A stretch of DNA of 64,000 nt from Mucor racemosus (GCA_027405735.1 JAPEHQ010000019.1:1038360-1102359); one strand, 5' to 3'. Shown: positions 24,769 through 36,934, numbered from the stretch's first letter. Notes: generated by a model not told the origin, from the letters alone. A program made the numbers and translations.

Positions 24769-26689
24769 TTTTTTTTTTTTTTTTTTTTGTATGTTGATTA
24801 AGAAAAGAAAAAGAATAATGGGTAATTATTTTATGCCCTCTTTTTATAACTTAACCAAACATATGATTGTATCATACCCCCGATTTGTGCAACTTTTTTT
24901 TTTTTCTTTTTTTTTAATGATAGCTACATTTGAACGAATAGCAAAATATCATGGTTTTAGTTTATTTTTCATATTCTGTCAAAGAATGATTGAAAAAAGT
25001 AATGTATCCAACTTGAAATCTAGTAAAAGTAGAGCATTATTTACTGCTTTGCTAATGAAATCTTGAATATCTGGTTCTCACTGTAATAATCGCTTCTTTT
25101 CTTTTCGGCCATTCAAATTGAATGGAAGCCCTCTATAGTTCCATGATTTATTTTAATACTAAAAAGCAATGTCAAAACTGGACAATTATTTCATACTTGC
25201 GCAATTTATGTTATAAAAATTGAATCGGCACTCTATGCTTATTATTACTATGATGCTAAATAGTTTAAAGTGAAATAGGTCAATATATTCTTACATAATG
25301 CTTCTCAGGGTGCCCAACCTTTGAAATAAGCTTCTGATTTAAACATTCCTGCTTGAAAGGTGTGTCATGTTACGGCTAAAAAGCCATACATTGTCAAATA
25401 CTGCATTGACATATTTTCAAGAGATTTGAGCCCAGTGAAAAATGCAAGACATCATGATTACAAACTATCAACTTATTGAAATGCACTGCCATCATGAAGC
25501 ATCAAATTACTAGGCTAAAAACGATAACACCCTTCTGAAAATCGGAGCGTAGCAGTTTTTGATAAAATTTCTTTTCAAACAAAAATAAGATGATATTTCT
25601 GAGATGCTACAAAATACGATTCATACATCTTATGTTTATCAGTGAGAATAAATTCTCTGAAAGGAAGACATTACTGCAAAATACAAAAAGTGATTTCGGG
25701 CTTAAAATCAATTCAAAAATTATTGATTTAGGTCAAGGATTGAATGGAATACATTACACTTTTAAGAAACTACGTAAACAACATGCTTTATATGACGATT
25801 ATAAACAAAATAGGGCGCATTTGACCAATATAATCTAGCAGAAGTGCTCAAATCAGAGTTTTTCGACTTTAAAGCACAAGATCTAATCCAATGAATAAGG
25901 AGGGTTATTGAGTGCTATTGAACTTGAATATTATAGTTTGGCTATGATGCATCTTTTTTTTTCGCACTTTTTATATACAGAATATCGAAAACCATTATAT
26001 TGAATTATTGAATGTGTATAACATCAACATAGTGCACGTCAAGTGCCACTAATACAGCAAAATTGGGTCTATATCCTTGCCTGAAGGCGTTATTTCGACT
26101 CATCAGAGCTATTTGCAGGGCTTCAAAACATAACAAACAATTACTATAGTTTAGTGGATTTATTTTAAAATATTTCTGTACATTTTTGGGCATCAAAAAA
26201 TCCAACTCGATTTTGCCTTACCATCCCCTCATTCAAAATCTCAATTTTGACAGAATTCAACTTTTTAATCGAAAAATGAGACTTTTTACTAAGATAAACA
26301 TCGAGAACATAGAACTTAAATAACGCTATCTTTACAATGATAGTGTTTGTTTTGTATTTTGAAACCAATTTTTTGGATATTTTCCATAAAAACTGAAATC
26401 GTACTCTATTAAGAATACCTTAAATTTTTGTACCAATAATGCGCAAAAATAAAATACTATATTATAGAGAGTTCAAAATTACATATATTTAATTAACACA
26501 TTATTAGTACTTTACTATAAATTTTTGATTGTAAAAATTCTTTGAACGTTAATTTTTTCCCAAAAAAAATTTTTTTAGGGTAGAACGTTTTTTTTTTTCC
26601 CAAAATGTCAAACTGGACGAAACTTATTCCTGTTGCATTTTTTGAATTCAATCCCCGACGATAGCATCCGAGTTAACAAGACTAAAACT
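24769..26689. other. gene-poor region
   Basis: No gene I can support. A plus frame at 25590-25838 (82 aa, rich in Lys/Asn) and a minus frame at 26005-26205 (containing SRNNAFRQGYRPNFAVL) look faintly coding and could be transposon debris. They have no recognised domain or splice partners. Confidence 0.4.
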
Positions 26690-27602
26690 TAATGTAAATC
26701 ACCTCTAGCGCATTAATTATCAAGTAAGACTATATTATCAACAAATAAACTACCGCACAATATTAATGTTTTATCAATAACAATAAGAATTGAACAAGAG
26801 TAAAAGGTGGAGTTTATTCAATATACAATGTGAGGATATATGTAATAGACGGCAATCTCGGGTAATACAATGATGATATGGGTACACCCAGGACTGAGAC
26901 TATGAAAATAGATATCGGTAATGCCATATATAGATTCTGATATAACAATTAACATGTATAAATATTTACAGTAATAAGCTTGAATCAAGTGGGTACAGCA
27001 TCATTAATTCTTGAAAAAGTTCTCAAGTATTATAAAATCTCTTATTTTTAAGACTTACAAGGCTTATAAGCGGAATATTAATTTCGAAATTCATTCTTGT
27101 CCAGATCATCAATTTTGACATTTTTTGAATTTTCTTTTCTGATTTTGCAAGTTTAGTAATAATTATACTACCAATTATAAAAACAAAAAATATACACATA
27201 TACAAAATTCAGCGCTCTATTTGCTCAATAAAAAATAACAAACATTTTTATTGTAAAATATTACATAAAAATCCTTTAATCAAAAAACTGTTTTTAGGGC
27301 AAAAGTACAAATTTTCATTACTTAACATTTAACATTAAGCTTTTATAAAATGCGTATTAGCTATGCCTACAATTTTTTCTCATAATGTAGTATATTTAAA
27401 CGTTGATTTTGGGATCAAAATTTGATTTTTCTGTTTTTTGATCAAAATCATGAGTGTTGGTAAGGATAAAATGAGTCCCGAAAATGTCCGCTACAAATTC
27501 TGAATTTTCAGACTGCACATGGTTAAATATAAGAAAAGCAAAAAAAAAACGCATTTTTATTTAAAATTTAGATATATACCATAGTAGTCTAAGAGACTTA
27601 AT
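26690..27602 (-). repeat. long inverted repeat C, right arm
   Basis: Reverse-complement partner of 9107-9829, with scattered substitutions. It carries about 190 extra bases (26766-26957) between CAATATTAATG and ACATGTATAAATATT. The two arms enclose SKI2, the Myb-like gene, BET4 and the amidotransferase gene. Confidence 0.8.
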
Positions 27603-28049
27603 CGTTTAATCTTGCTATGCTCAATTACGGCGTCACTCTAAGGGCTCGCTTTTGCGATTTTTTAATGAATACAGAAAATACAGTATATGATGTGACAGAC
27701 GGTTTTTCTGGTAGAAAAATGTATGTTGTTTCTAATAGCAACAGGTATTGCTTATTTTGTTTAGTTTATGGTTTATGTGGTGCTGTAATGCTGCTTTTAC
27801 ATTGGCTGAAATGAGCAATTTATCAGGGTTTCAATTGCGCTAAATAATGTAAAACCTTGAAAATCCTTTTATACGTGTGTTGTTTCTCCCTTTTGCTTTC
27901 ATATTCCAAGGATATATTCACCATTTGATAAGGCATATCAGACTATCAAGCTGGTATTCTTTTCTTTTATCTGTGAAGTGAACTAAGCTAGATTCCCATC
28001 ATAAAATACCTAAATTAAATATCATCTCATTTGAAACCATGCTATCAAA
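27603..28049. other. no gene seen
   Basis: Short gene-free interval left of the retrotransposon. A 65-aa plus frame (27617-27814) is Cys/Leu-rich, without a domain. Confidence 0.4.
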
Positions 28050-28054
28050 GATAA

Positions 28055-28782
28055 TGCAGTGGAATTACATACTAAAAACGCTTGATAAAATAAAAACAAC
28101 CTAAATTTCAAGTGTCGCTCATAAAATATGATGCCACTTGAAATGTGAACAACGATAATAAACAAACGCTTCAATTGAACACAATAACAAACGCATGCTA
28201 AAAATATGAAATACCCTTTTTGAACCATACATGTCGTGTAGATGATAGCACCCTTGATCACGGCGCAATCAATTACACAAATGACATATATATCAAAACA
28301 GGATTCTATCCAAATCAATAATGTTAATAAACAAAGATATCAATTTAGTCAACTACTCATCTATATCGTAGTTGCACTATCAATATAAATAAGATTCAAG
28401 CATATAAAAACTACCCCTTAAAAATCAAGGTTACATAAAATAGATATAACAGAAATAAACAAAAACAACCATTTCCCAAAAGGTCGATATTGTCACACTT
28501 GACATACAATCCCTTATGGTCAATGCTCTATACAATTTACCCCTTAAAATATCAAATCAATAACAATGTACTCAAGACTGGAAGATTACTAAATATACAT
28601 CCATTCAAGTCTGATGGTATCCAAGTTCTTCAAATCACTATAAATACCCTCATACTTTTCAATTATTTTAACTCTTCAGAAATCTTTTGTAATAAAAACT
28701 TTAGCTGATTATAATTGTATTTCTACTGCTTTTATTTTTATATTTTTTTTATTTTAGTAAATTAACATCGTAATTTACTGCA
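28055..28782 (+). repeat. 5' LTR
   Basis: 728 bp with TGCAG...CTGCA ends. A TATAAATA box (28641-28648) and AATAAAA (28691-28697) lie close together near the right end, giving the expected promoter and polyadenylation signals. The sequence right after it is T-rich and does not look like a usual tRNA primer site. Confidence 0.95.
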
Positions 28783-28836
28783 TTTTTTACAATTTATCAA
28801 GACTGAATTTTTTATCTTATTACTACTACTCATACC

Positions 28837-31800
28837 ATGTCTACCCAATCTCAATCACCTACCTCTGGCCGTGAATCTGCTGCCGCTTCTCCAATCTCTC
28901 AAGTTGAGGATCAGATCCGAGACATCCAACTTAATCAACAATACGAGTCTCGCGATGGTGTCTCTGAAGACGAAGACATGCCCTTGGCTGCGGCCGAGAA
29001 AAATGTTGAGCAAGCTCCCTTGGTTGGTGAAAATGCCGAGCATGATGCTACTCCTTCTGCTACTCCTTCTTCTGTTCCTTCTTCGGTTACCTCAATGAAG
29101 TCTTCATCTGGTGCAAGCCATGTTGGCGCCCTGAAAAAAATGTTTTGGAAAAGGGACCAATATCTTTCTCTCCTCACGGATATGATCGCCGGAACTGACC
29201 TGGACAATCAAGAAGGTCAAGCACATATTCAAGATATGAGTGTCAAGGTAGAAGAAATGAATAAACTAATCTCGACATTGAAACATTCAATCAAACTATC
29301 TGAGGCAAGTGTGAAGGCGTCGATTTTTGGAAACAACAATGGTGATAATGGTGGAATCTCTCTGTCTAAAAGGGACCTGCCTATGTTTCAACTTCGTACC
29401 AGCGCCACCAAGTACTTTCCCAAGGATCAAGCTTACGATTCAATCCATCACTTCCTGCGCTCTTTTGAAAAGGTGATCTTGTCTTCAGGTCAATCTGTGG
29501 ATGATGTATGGAGACGATACATTCCTCTGACAATCCCATATGATTTGGATCTTTGGTTAAATCAAGAATTGCTGTTAGCCAAATCTTGGCAGGAGGCCAA
29601 GGATAAATTCACAAAAAAATTCAACAATGCTGCTTTAAGGTTGGATGCCCGTAGAGAAGTACAAGGAGCCACAATGAAATCTGGAGAGACAACAGAGGAA
29701 TATTACAATCGCTTTGCCAGAGCTGTAATGGAGGCCGGTTATTCTACTGAGGATACTACTCTCGGTGATACTTTCTTGTTGGGTTTTCCCGCCGCTTGGC
29801 AAATTCAAATTAATTCTGTTCTCTGTGCTCAATATCCTGGTGCGTCTGATTTCACGGCAGGTCAAATCGTCACTTGTGCGCTTAATGTATTGAATGCCCA
29901 AAAGTGTCCTATCTCATTTGTAAATCAAAAGAAAGTTGGTGGTCATTCTCGTTCTGGTGGATCGTTGTCATCCATGTCTCATCAAGGTGGATCTTCTGGA
30001 TCTTCTTCTTCTTCTGCTAAATCATCTTTCTTCTGTTCTAATCATGGTGGTTCTAAAGCTAGACACAACGAGAAGGATTGTCGTATGAATTCTAAGGGAA
30101 GCAACCACATGCCTAGATCAAATATTCCAAAGAGAGCCACTGGTAGTTCTTTCTGTTCCTGGTGTGGTAAACCTTGGTTCCATGGGCATACTTGTCCTGA
30201 ATATTTTGAGAAGAAAAATCTCAACGTTCTTTCTATTCAGAAGGAGCATCCCTATCATGGCCCCAGTGGTCAAGGTAGACGTGCACGTCGTTCCCGTAAC
30301 CGTAGCAACAATAACAATAACAACAACAATTCCAACCGCGATGAAAGTACTCTATTCCGCGAAGCTATGGAAAACAAAGATTGTAAGTACAATGAACAAA
30401 CAACTAAAAACAGTTTCAATCTAATAACTCCCTTGCTTATCAACGATATTAGGATTATAGGAAAGGTAGATCCTGGTTCTGATGTTAGCATTATAAATAA
30501 AACTGTTTTAAATAAAAAATTTTCTACCATAAAAAATATCAAAGCCCTAGGTGGTTATTTAACATTTTTGAGTATGAATAAGGATGGCAGTCCAAGCAAA
30601 GCTGAACGCATTGGTCATACTGAACCCCTCAAAGTTACTTACATGAATGGAATCACATTCAAACATTCATTTGAAATTATAGATTTCAATGATTCAATGG
30701 CTGAAGAATTCGATGTACTATTAGGAATCGATATTCTCCCACAATTAAATATTTATTTAAGTGGTGTCGCCCATAAATGGCCTGAAACTCAAACTGAAAT
30801 GGCTCAATTTAAGAACTTGAATTATGATACAGAAAATGTATATAATCCTGAAAACGCAAACTTCGGTTCTGATCAAGAACGAACATTGCTACTAAAACAA
30901 ATCCAACAATGTCTGGAAAATAATAAGAACATTCCATCTGATGCCGTCTGCACGATGCCGGAAAGCGAAGTTCATGTTCCTATTTCAAATCCTAAAGACT
31001 GTTACGTTCGTCAATATCCTTTAGCTATAAATTCTCATGTTGAAATCGATCGCCAAATCAAAGAATGGCTAGAAAACAAAATAGTAGAACGCTGCAAACC
31101 TTCTTCGGTATTTCACTCACCTCTAATCACTGTAAAAAAGAAGGATGAAAACAATCAATTGACCAAACTACGAGTTTGTTGCGATTTGCGCCGCATCAAT
31201 GCCGCAATCGATGAAAATTACCACGAAAACTACGCCGTACCTAAGATTCATGAAATCTTTGAACGAGTTTCTGCTAATGCTAAAATTATAAGTAAAATTG
31301 ACTTACACCAAGCATACTATTCCTATGGTGTGCACAGCTCGTCTAGAAATGCCTTGATATTTTCACATAATGGCCTTTTCTATAGATGGTGTAGAGCCCC
31401 TTTTGGTTTACGTACAATGAGTTCATTGTTTGTTAAATGTATGTCTATTCTACTTGAAGGAATTCAAGATGAATTAAGATATGAAATGGAAAAGGGTAAT
31501 CAAAACAAAAATCAAAATTCCAGTGCATCTAATCAACCCACCATCTATGGAGGTGTTGAACACTATATTGATGATGTAGTCTTATATAGCAAAGATATCA
31601 AAAGTCATATCAAACTCATCAATTTAGTTGTCAATCGCTTAACATCTGTAAATCTACGAATCAACATTGCAAAATGTTCATGGTTCCAAACATCAGTCTT
31701 TCTCTTAGGATTTGTTGTTGGTCCAGGTATACAGAAAATCGATATGCGTCGTCTATCAAACATTGACACTTGGCCTATTCCTAAAAATGCGAAACAAGTG

Positions 31801-33960
31801 CGAAGCATCATGGGTGTAATCAGTCATCTGAGAGACTTCTGTCCCATGCTTTCTAAAGTATGTGAACCCATTGATAAACTTCGTAATGATAACGATGTAA
31901 AGGAAAACTGGAATCAATTGCATACTGATCGATTCAACGCTATAAAGCAAATTCTATTGTCAAATCAAATTCTTCATGCACCAAATTTGAATGATAAAAT
32001 GTTCCTTCAATGCGATGCTAGCCTATACGGAATTGCCGCATGCCTTTATCAAAAAGATCATTTGGGTCGCATTAAACATATCGCTTTTGTCAGCAAATCT
32101 TTGAATCCAGCTGAGCGCAACTGGTCTACTAACAGACGAGAATGTGCCGCTGTCGTATTTGGATTTATCAAATTTAGATCATTACTATGGGGTCATAACA
32201 ACATCGAGGTTTTAACAGATCATCTGGCCTTAACATACATGTTTACTTCGACCACATTGAACAGTACCCTTCAGAGTTACCTCGAGATATTGGGAGAATT
32301 TAATTTTACCATATCCCACGTAAAAGGTATTGACAATGTTCTGTGTGATGCTCTTTCAAGCGTCTATCCTCCCATTAATGAAGACAAAATGCTCGAAGAT
32401 GAAAATGACAGACAAATACAGAAATTGCATAAGTTGATCTTGCTCAAGCGAGATACCAACAGTAAATTAGAATTAAGACGTCAAAGAACCATTTATTCCA
32501 AAGACAAAAACCTCAACATTCTTGCTATCAAAGTAAACAGCAAAGAATTCAAAAATTCAACCACTGACTATATATCCCCTCCTGAAAACGATCGTGCTCA
32601 AATCATTCATGATGCCCACCAGATTGGTCATTTTGGCATTGAATCAGTAGTCAAACATATTCACACATATTTTGGTTTACATTGGAATTCGATATACACA
32701 GACGTCAAACAAAAGCTTCAAGGATGTCATGAATGTGCAATGCATAATATAACACGCAAAGGTTACAATCCAGCTAAAAGTATCGTTAGTTACGAGCCTT
32801 TAGACCATGTAGCATATGACCTTTGTGGACCATTGCCTATCACTGATAAAGGAAATGTTTATATCTTGGTTATGATTGATTTATGTACTCGCTACATCAT
32901 TGCTCGCGCCATTCCAAACAAAAACAGCACGACTGTAGCTCAAACCATGAGCCTGATCTTCGGTGATTACGGAATAGCCTTAACCATACAGCAAAATGAT
33001 AACGGCCGGGAATTCCGATCGCAGATCATGGATCACTTCACAAAAACATTAGGAATCAAACAACGATTCTCATTACCTTATTATAAACAATCCAACGGAA
33101 GCTGTGAAAATGCCGTCAAACAGGTGACACAAACTCTTCGAAAAATGTGTGGAAATGATACACACAATTGGGATGATCGATTACCTATTGTTCAACTTGC
33201 ACTTAACATGAAAGTCAAAGAACGAACTGCTAGCACTCCATTCAGTTTGATGTATGCTCGACAGGTCAATCTCAATCCAAATCCTGAAAAAGTCAACCTA
33301 AACGGACGTCCGCCTCTTACTGTAGAACAACTCGAAAAACGTGTTGAATACATGAACTCTATCGTCTTTCCTGCTCTCCAAGAACGCACTAAACTTCTTG
33401 CCGCAGAGTACGCTAAACAAATGGATAAACGACGTTACATTCTTCCTGAAATAGGCTTTGATGCACCTGTAATGGTTCGCCTTCCTGAAGGACGTCAATC
33501 TAAACTTGCTCCATTATATGCTGGTCCTTACTTTGTTGTAAAGCGCACCCAAGCTGGCAATTACATTCTCAAAGACGAAACAAATGAATTATTACATCGA
33601 GAATATACTCCCTCTGAACTGAAAATCGTCAACATTGATGAAACTGCTTTTGAGGATGAAGTATTCGAAGTCGAAGACATTCGCGACCATCGTTATCGCA
33701 AAGATGGTGTCGTTGAATACCTTGTCAAATGGACTGGCTACTCTGAAAGAGCCAATGAATACATCACTGCTGATCTATTCGCCACTCCCACTCTTATTAA
33801 GAAATACTGGGAAAAGGTCCAACTAAATAATAAACATACCCACAATCGACAAAACTCTGTAATCAATAGAAATAACACTCCATCAACTCGTACATTACCT
33901 CCTAAAAGGAAAGCCAGTACCAGCGCTCCACGCCGCAATACTCGCCACAAACGCTCTTAA
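28837..33960 (+). CDS. Gag-Pol polyprotein of the chromoviral retrotransposon
   Basis: 1707 aa in one frame, with no frameshift between gag and pol. From the N-terminus: a Ser/Glu-rich head, a retrotransposon gag domain (about 190-340), a Cys/His finger CSWCGKPWFHGHTC (about 445), and an Asn run. The protease has VDPGSDVSII (about 543) in place of the usual D-S/T-G. The reverse transcriptase has LRVCCDLRRINA and the catalytic YIDDVVLYS (about 909). RNase H has LQCDASLYGIAA (about 1057). The integrase has an HHCC finger (HQIGHFG...CHEC, about 1260-1305) and a DD35E triad at about residues 1328, 1388 and 1424. A chromodomain EVEDIRDHRYRKDG...YLVKWTGY (about 1610-1660) is followed by a basic tail. 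The chromodomain would direct integration to marked chromatin. The ATG is the first in the frame after the 5' LTR. Confidence 0.97.
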   Translation: MSTQSQSPTSGRESAAASPISQVEDQIRDIQLNQQYESRDGVSEDEDMPLAAAEKNVEQAPLVGENAEHDATPSATPSSVPSSVTSMKSSSGASHVGALKKMFWKRDQYLSLLTDMIAGTDLDNQEGQAHIQDMSVKVEEMNKLISTLKHSIKLSEASVKASIFGNNNGDNGGISLSKRDLPMFQLRTSATKYFPKDQAYDSIHHFLRSFEKVILSSGQSVDDVWRRYIPLTIPYDLDLWLNQELLLAKSWQEAKDKFTKKFNNAALRLDARREVQGATMKSGETTEEYYNRFARAVMEAGYSTEDTTLGDTFLLGFPAAWQIQINSVLCAQYPGASDFTAGQIVTCALNVLNAQKCPISFVNQKKVGGHSRSGGSLSSMSHQGGSSGSSSSSAKSSFFCSNHGGSKARHNEKDCRMNSKGSNHMPRSNIPKRATGSSFCSWCGKPWFHGHTCPEYFEKKNLNVLSIQKEHPYHGPSGQGRRARRSRNRSNNNNNNNNSNRDESTLFREAMENKDCKYNEQTTKNSFNLITPLLINDIRIIGKVDPGSDVSIINKTVLNKKFSTIKNIKALGGYLTFLSMNKDGSPSKAERIGHTEPLKVTYMNGITFKHSFEIIDFNDSMAEEFDVLLGIDILPQLNIYLSGVAHKWPETQTEMAQFKNLNYDTENVYNPENANFGSDQERTLLLKQIQQCLENNKNIPSDAVCTMPESEVHVPISNPKDCYVRQYPLAINSHVEIDRQIKEWLENKIVERCKPSSVFHSPLITVKKKDENNQLTKLRVCCDLRRINAAIDENYHENYAVPKIHEIFERVSANAKIISKIDLHQAYYSYGVHSSSRNALIFSHNGLFYRWCRAPFGLRTMSSLFVKCMSILLEGIQDELRYEMEKGNQNKNQNSSASNQPTIYGGVEHYIDDVVLYSKDIKSHIKLINLVVNRLTSVNLRINIAKCSWFQTSVFLLGFVVGPGIQKIDMRRLSNIDTWPIPKNAKQVRSIMGVISHLRDFCPMLSKVCEPIDKLRNDNDVKENWNQLHTDRFNAIKQILLSNQILHAPNLNDKMFLQCDASLYGIAACLYQKDHLGRIKHIAFVSKSLNPAERNWSTNRRECAAVVFGFIKFRSLLWGHNNIEVLTDHLALTYMFTSTTLNSTLQSYLEILGEFNFTISHVKGIDNVLCDALSSVYPPINEDKMLEDENDRQIQKLHKLILLKRDTNSKLELRRQRTIYSKDKNLNILAIKVNSKEFKNSTTDYISPPENDRAQIIHDAHQIGHFGIESVVKHIHTYFGLHWNSIYTDVKQKLQGCHECAMHNITRKGYNPAKSIVSYEPLDHVAYDLCGPLPITDKGNVYILVMIDLCTRYIIARAIPNKNSTTVAQTMSLIFGDYGIALTIQQNDNGREFRSQIMDHFTKTLGIKQRFSLPYYKQSNGSCENAVKQVTQTLRKMCGNDTHNWDDRLPIVQLALNMKVKERTASTPFSLMYARQVNLNPNPEKVNLNGRPPLTVEQLEKRVEYMNSIVFPALQERTKLLAAEYAKQMDKRRYILPEIGFDAPVMVRLPEGRQSKLAPLYAGPYFVVKRTQAGNYILKDETNELLHREYTPSELKIVNIDETAFEDEVFEVEDIRDHRYRKDGVVEYLVKWTGYSERANEYITADLFATPTLIKKYWEKVQLNNKHTHNRQNSVINRNNTPSTRTLPPKRKASTSAPRRNTRHKRS

Positions 33961-34099
33961 CACTACTGTGCAAATATTTCCTTGACAGGATTCCCAATCA
34001 TGTCTTATATATCTATAATACCATTTCAATGTTCCTACTCATTCCATTCCACTTCTTTTATCAACTTTTCACTCGTATAAAAAGTTTAGCTGGGGGCAA

Positions 34100-34827
34100 T
34101 GCAGTGGAATTACATACTAAAAACGCTTGATAAAATAAAAACAACCTAAATTTCAAGTGTCGCTCATAAAATATGATGCCACTTGAAATGTGAACAACGA
34201 TAATAAACAAACGCTTCAATTGAACACAATAACAAACGCATGCTAAAAATATGAAATACCCTTTTTGAACCATACATGTCGTGTAGATGATAGCACCCTT
34301 GATCACGGCGCAATCAATTACACAAATGACATATATATCAAAACAGGATTCTATCCAAATCAATAATGTTAATAAACAAAGATATCAATTTAGTCAACTA
34401 CTCATCTATATCGTAGTTGCACTATCAATATAAATAAGATTCAAGCATATAAAAACTACCCCTTAAAAATCAAGGTTACATAAAATAGATATAACAGAAA
34501 TAAACAAAAACAACCATTTCCCAAAAGGTCGATATTGTCACACTTGACATACAATCCCTTATGGTCAATGCTCTATACAATTTACCCCTTAAAATATCAA
34601 ATCAATAACAATGTACTCAAAACTGGAAGATTACTAAATATACATCCATTCAAGTCTGATGGTATCCAAGTTCTTCAAATCACTATAAATACCCTCATAC
34701 TTTTCAATTATTTTAACTCTTCAGAAATCTTTTGTAATAAAAACTTTAGCTGATTATAATTGTATTTCTACTGCTTTTATTTTTATATTTTTTTTATTTT
34801 AGTAAATTAACATCGTAATTTACTGCA
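34100..34827 (+). repeat. 3' LTR
   Basis: 728 bp, matching the 5' LTR except for the one base seen (A at 34621). Preceded by GCTGGGGGCAA, the likely polypurine tract, and followed by the GATAA duplication. Confidence 0.95.
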
Positions 34828-34832
34828 GATAA

Positions 34833-35597
34833 GACTATATAGTAAATAGACAATTGCATAAAGATAGCAAGGGTATAATACTCAAATAAGAGATGCTAAA
34901 ATACTAAAGTAATGTGGGATATCCTAAATAAAAGTGATGTATCATTCTTAAACCGGATCATGTCAAATCCAAAAAAGTAAATAATAACAAATCCGGAACC
35001 GGAAGTTCCTTAATTAAATATTAACTATACAATGCTCCTAAAAGCATGGTATAGAAGCATGGTATAGAAGCATGATACGAAAGCATAATACGCCAGTGCG
35101 ATATTCCAACATGATATACCAATATAACACATTAATATTAAATAATATCTAAACTACCTTATCACATCATTAATTCCCCAAATCAAATAGTATATAAACC
35201 CTATTAATTTCATTCCAATAAACGATATCTCTTTACTTGATTAAATTTCTAATTTTATTTAACCTAAACATATTTTGATAATTCAAAAAGATACAAAAAG
35301 TACATGCTTATCAAGTAGAACAAGTAAGGGCTGTTCTGAAAGCATGATTGACAAACTATATTTAAAACACCGTTCTTGATCCACCAAATCAATAACCAAA
35401 CAACCCAACATTTATACTCAAAATTAATGGAATCGCTGACAATTGCAATGCAATTGCAAGATAGTAAATAATCACCAAATAATATAAATAGAGACGTAGA
35501 ATAACCATTTTATTGCACATTATCCATATTTTAATAAAGAAGGATTTTAACAGTATTCTTTATCGCTTTTTACTTTTTACACCCATATTTTACTGCA
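34833..35597 (+). repeat. decayed LTR-like segments
   Basis: No gene. Two arrays of a TATA box followed closely by AATAAA are seen: TATATAAACCC/CCAATAAACG (35200-35225) and ATATAAATAG/TTAATAAAG (35480-35540). The second ends in TTTTACTGCA at 35597, like the intact LTR. A short imperfect repeat of GCATGGTATAGAA lies at 35043-35085. These are probably remains of related LTR elements. Confidence 0.4.
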
Positions 35598-35731
35598 ATC
35601 TGAATACGCATTCTAACATAAGGGACTAATGCTTTTAATATAGGTAGCAGTCATTATGTTAGAGGCTGATATTTTCATTTAACCGCATCTTAGGATCAAA
35701 TATCATTATTTACTACTGTTGTATTGTTGGA

Positions 35732-35884
35732 AGTATTTCTCGATTACCAGATCAAATCGAAGATAATGATATTTATATCTACTCAATAAAACGCTAGAAC
35801 TGGCTACAAACCCACGAAATGTTCCAGAAAAGTGATAAAATTTCAAATGATATAGAAATAAAAAAAAAGAATAATCTAATGTTT
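35732..35884 (+). repeat. dispersed repeat B, copy 2
   Basis: Direct copy of 8964-9112 with a few substitutions. Here its neighbours are different, so A, B and C moved or were cut independently. Confidence 0.75.
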
Positions 35885-36934
35885 TGTCTAGTAACCATAG
35901 TTTTAATCGTAGCTACTTTATACTTGAAAACAAATATTTTTACCGCTGACAATCGTAAACTAAAATAGTAAGTTTAAAGGAGGAGGTTAATTTGTTTAAA
36001 TTTTATGTGTGATAAAGTGTCATAGAACGGTAATTGTCATTATAGTAAAAGTTCATTATTTGAATCACAATTAAATGTCAATCTCGCGTACATACAATTG
36101 ACATCCTGTGCAACCAAATCAAAGTATATTCAAAGATAGAACCAAGGAACTTGTTGATAAACAAGTCCATAAATTTTTATATTCATGAAGAACCAATAAC
36201 TTTGCCATCTACCAATGTACATAACAACTCAACACATTTAATCAACCTTTCTAGATAATCATTGGTCAGTTACAATGATCCACTACTTTTAGATTTCCAT
36301 TTTCTGTAGATTAGACAATTAATATAAATAGCAAAAGACTTTCATTAGCCATGAAGATCTTTATCTTATTTTTAAAGAATAAAACAACATCTTATATATT
36401 ATTTCTTACGTGTTTTATTTTCAATTTTTTACATAAAGTAACATATATAATCTTAGATTTGACTTACATATAAATTTAAGCAGTAAGTGTTATTTAAGTT
36501 TATGCTCGAGCAAAAACCATTGTTGCTCTAAACGTTATAGCTATAAACATATTTACAAATGATGATAATCGTGAATATATTGGTTCTTGCATGTATTGCT
36601 CTACATGAACAACGTATTGAATTGTATTGTCTATAATCTATATTAATAAAAGCAAATGTAATTTAAAAACCTAATTCCATCCAGTAAAAAAATGCAATGG
36701 AATTTTGAGAACGGCACGATGCTCGTGTACAAACCAATTTGTTCCCATACGATCAGCTCATTATGCTCATGGTCAGATTTTATTATTAAGCACAAATAGG
36801 GATAAAGGTATGCTTATTCGCAATTCTACTATTATGCACACATGGGATTAATGTTATACACACGGAAAGAATCTATAAATCTGCACATACAGGGTTAGCG
36901 TTGTGCTCGTGCGCAGTTTCTTTGGTTGCGTGTT
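35885..36934. other. gene-free
   Basis: No coding frame. Another TATAAATAG...AATAAAA pair (about 36323-36384) suggests one more LTR relic. Confidence 0.4.

Larger units (their letters stand above)
28050..34832 (+). mobile_element. complete Ty3/gypsy chromovirus LTR retrotransposon
   Basis: Two 728-bp LTRs (28055-28782 and 34100-34827) start TGCAGTGG and end TTTACTGCA. The whole is flanked by the 5-bp direct repeat GATAA (28050-28054 and 34828-34832), a target-site duplication. The coding part is one long open frame with gag, protease, reverse transcriptase, RNase H, integrase and chromodomain in the Ty3/gypsy order. A polypurine-like GGGGGCAA sits right before the 3' LTR. I saw only one LTR difference (28576 G, 34621 A), and the ORF is intact, so the insertion is recent and possibly still active. 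Confidence 0.97.

Noticed and set aside
28022..28708. ORFs inside the LTRs (same frames again at 34061-34753)
   Set aside because: They lie within the LTR, repeat because the LTR repeats, and have no domain; better explained as regulatory sequence.
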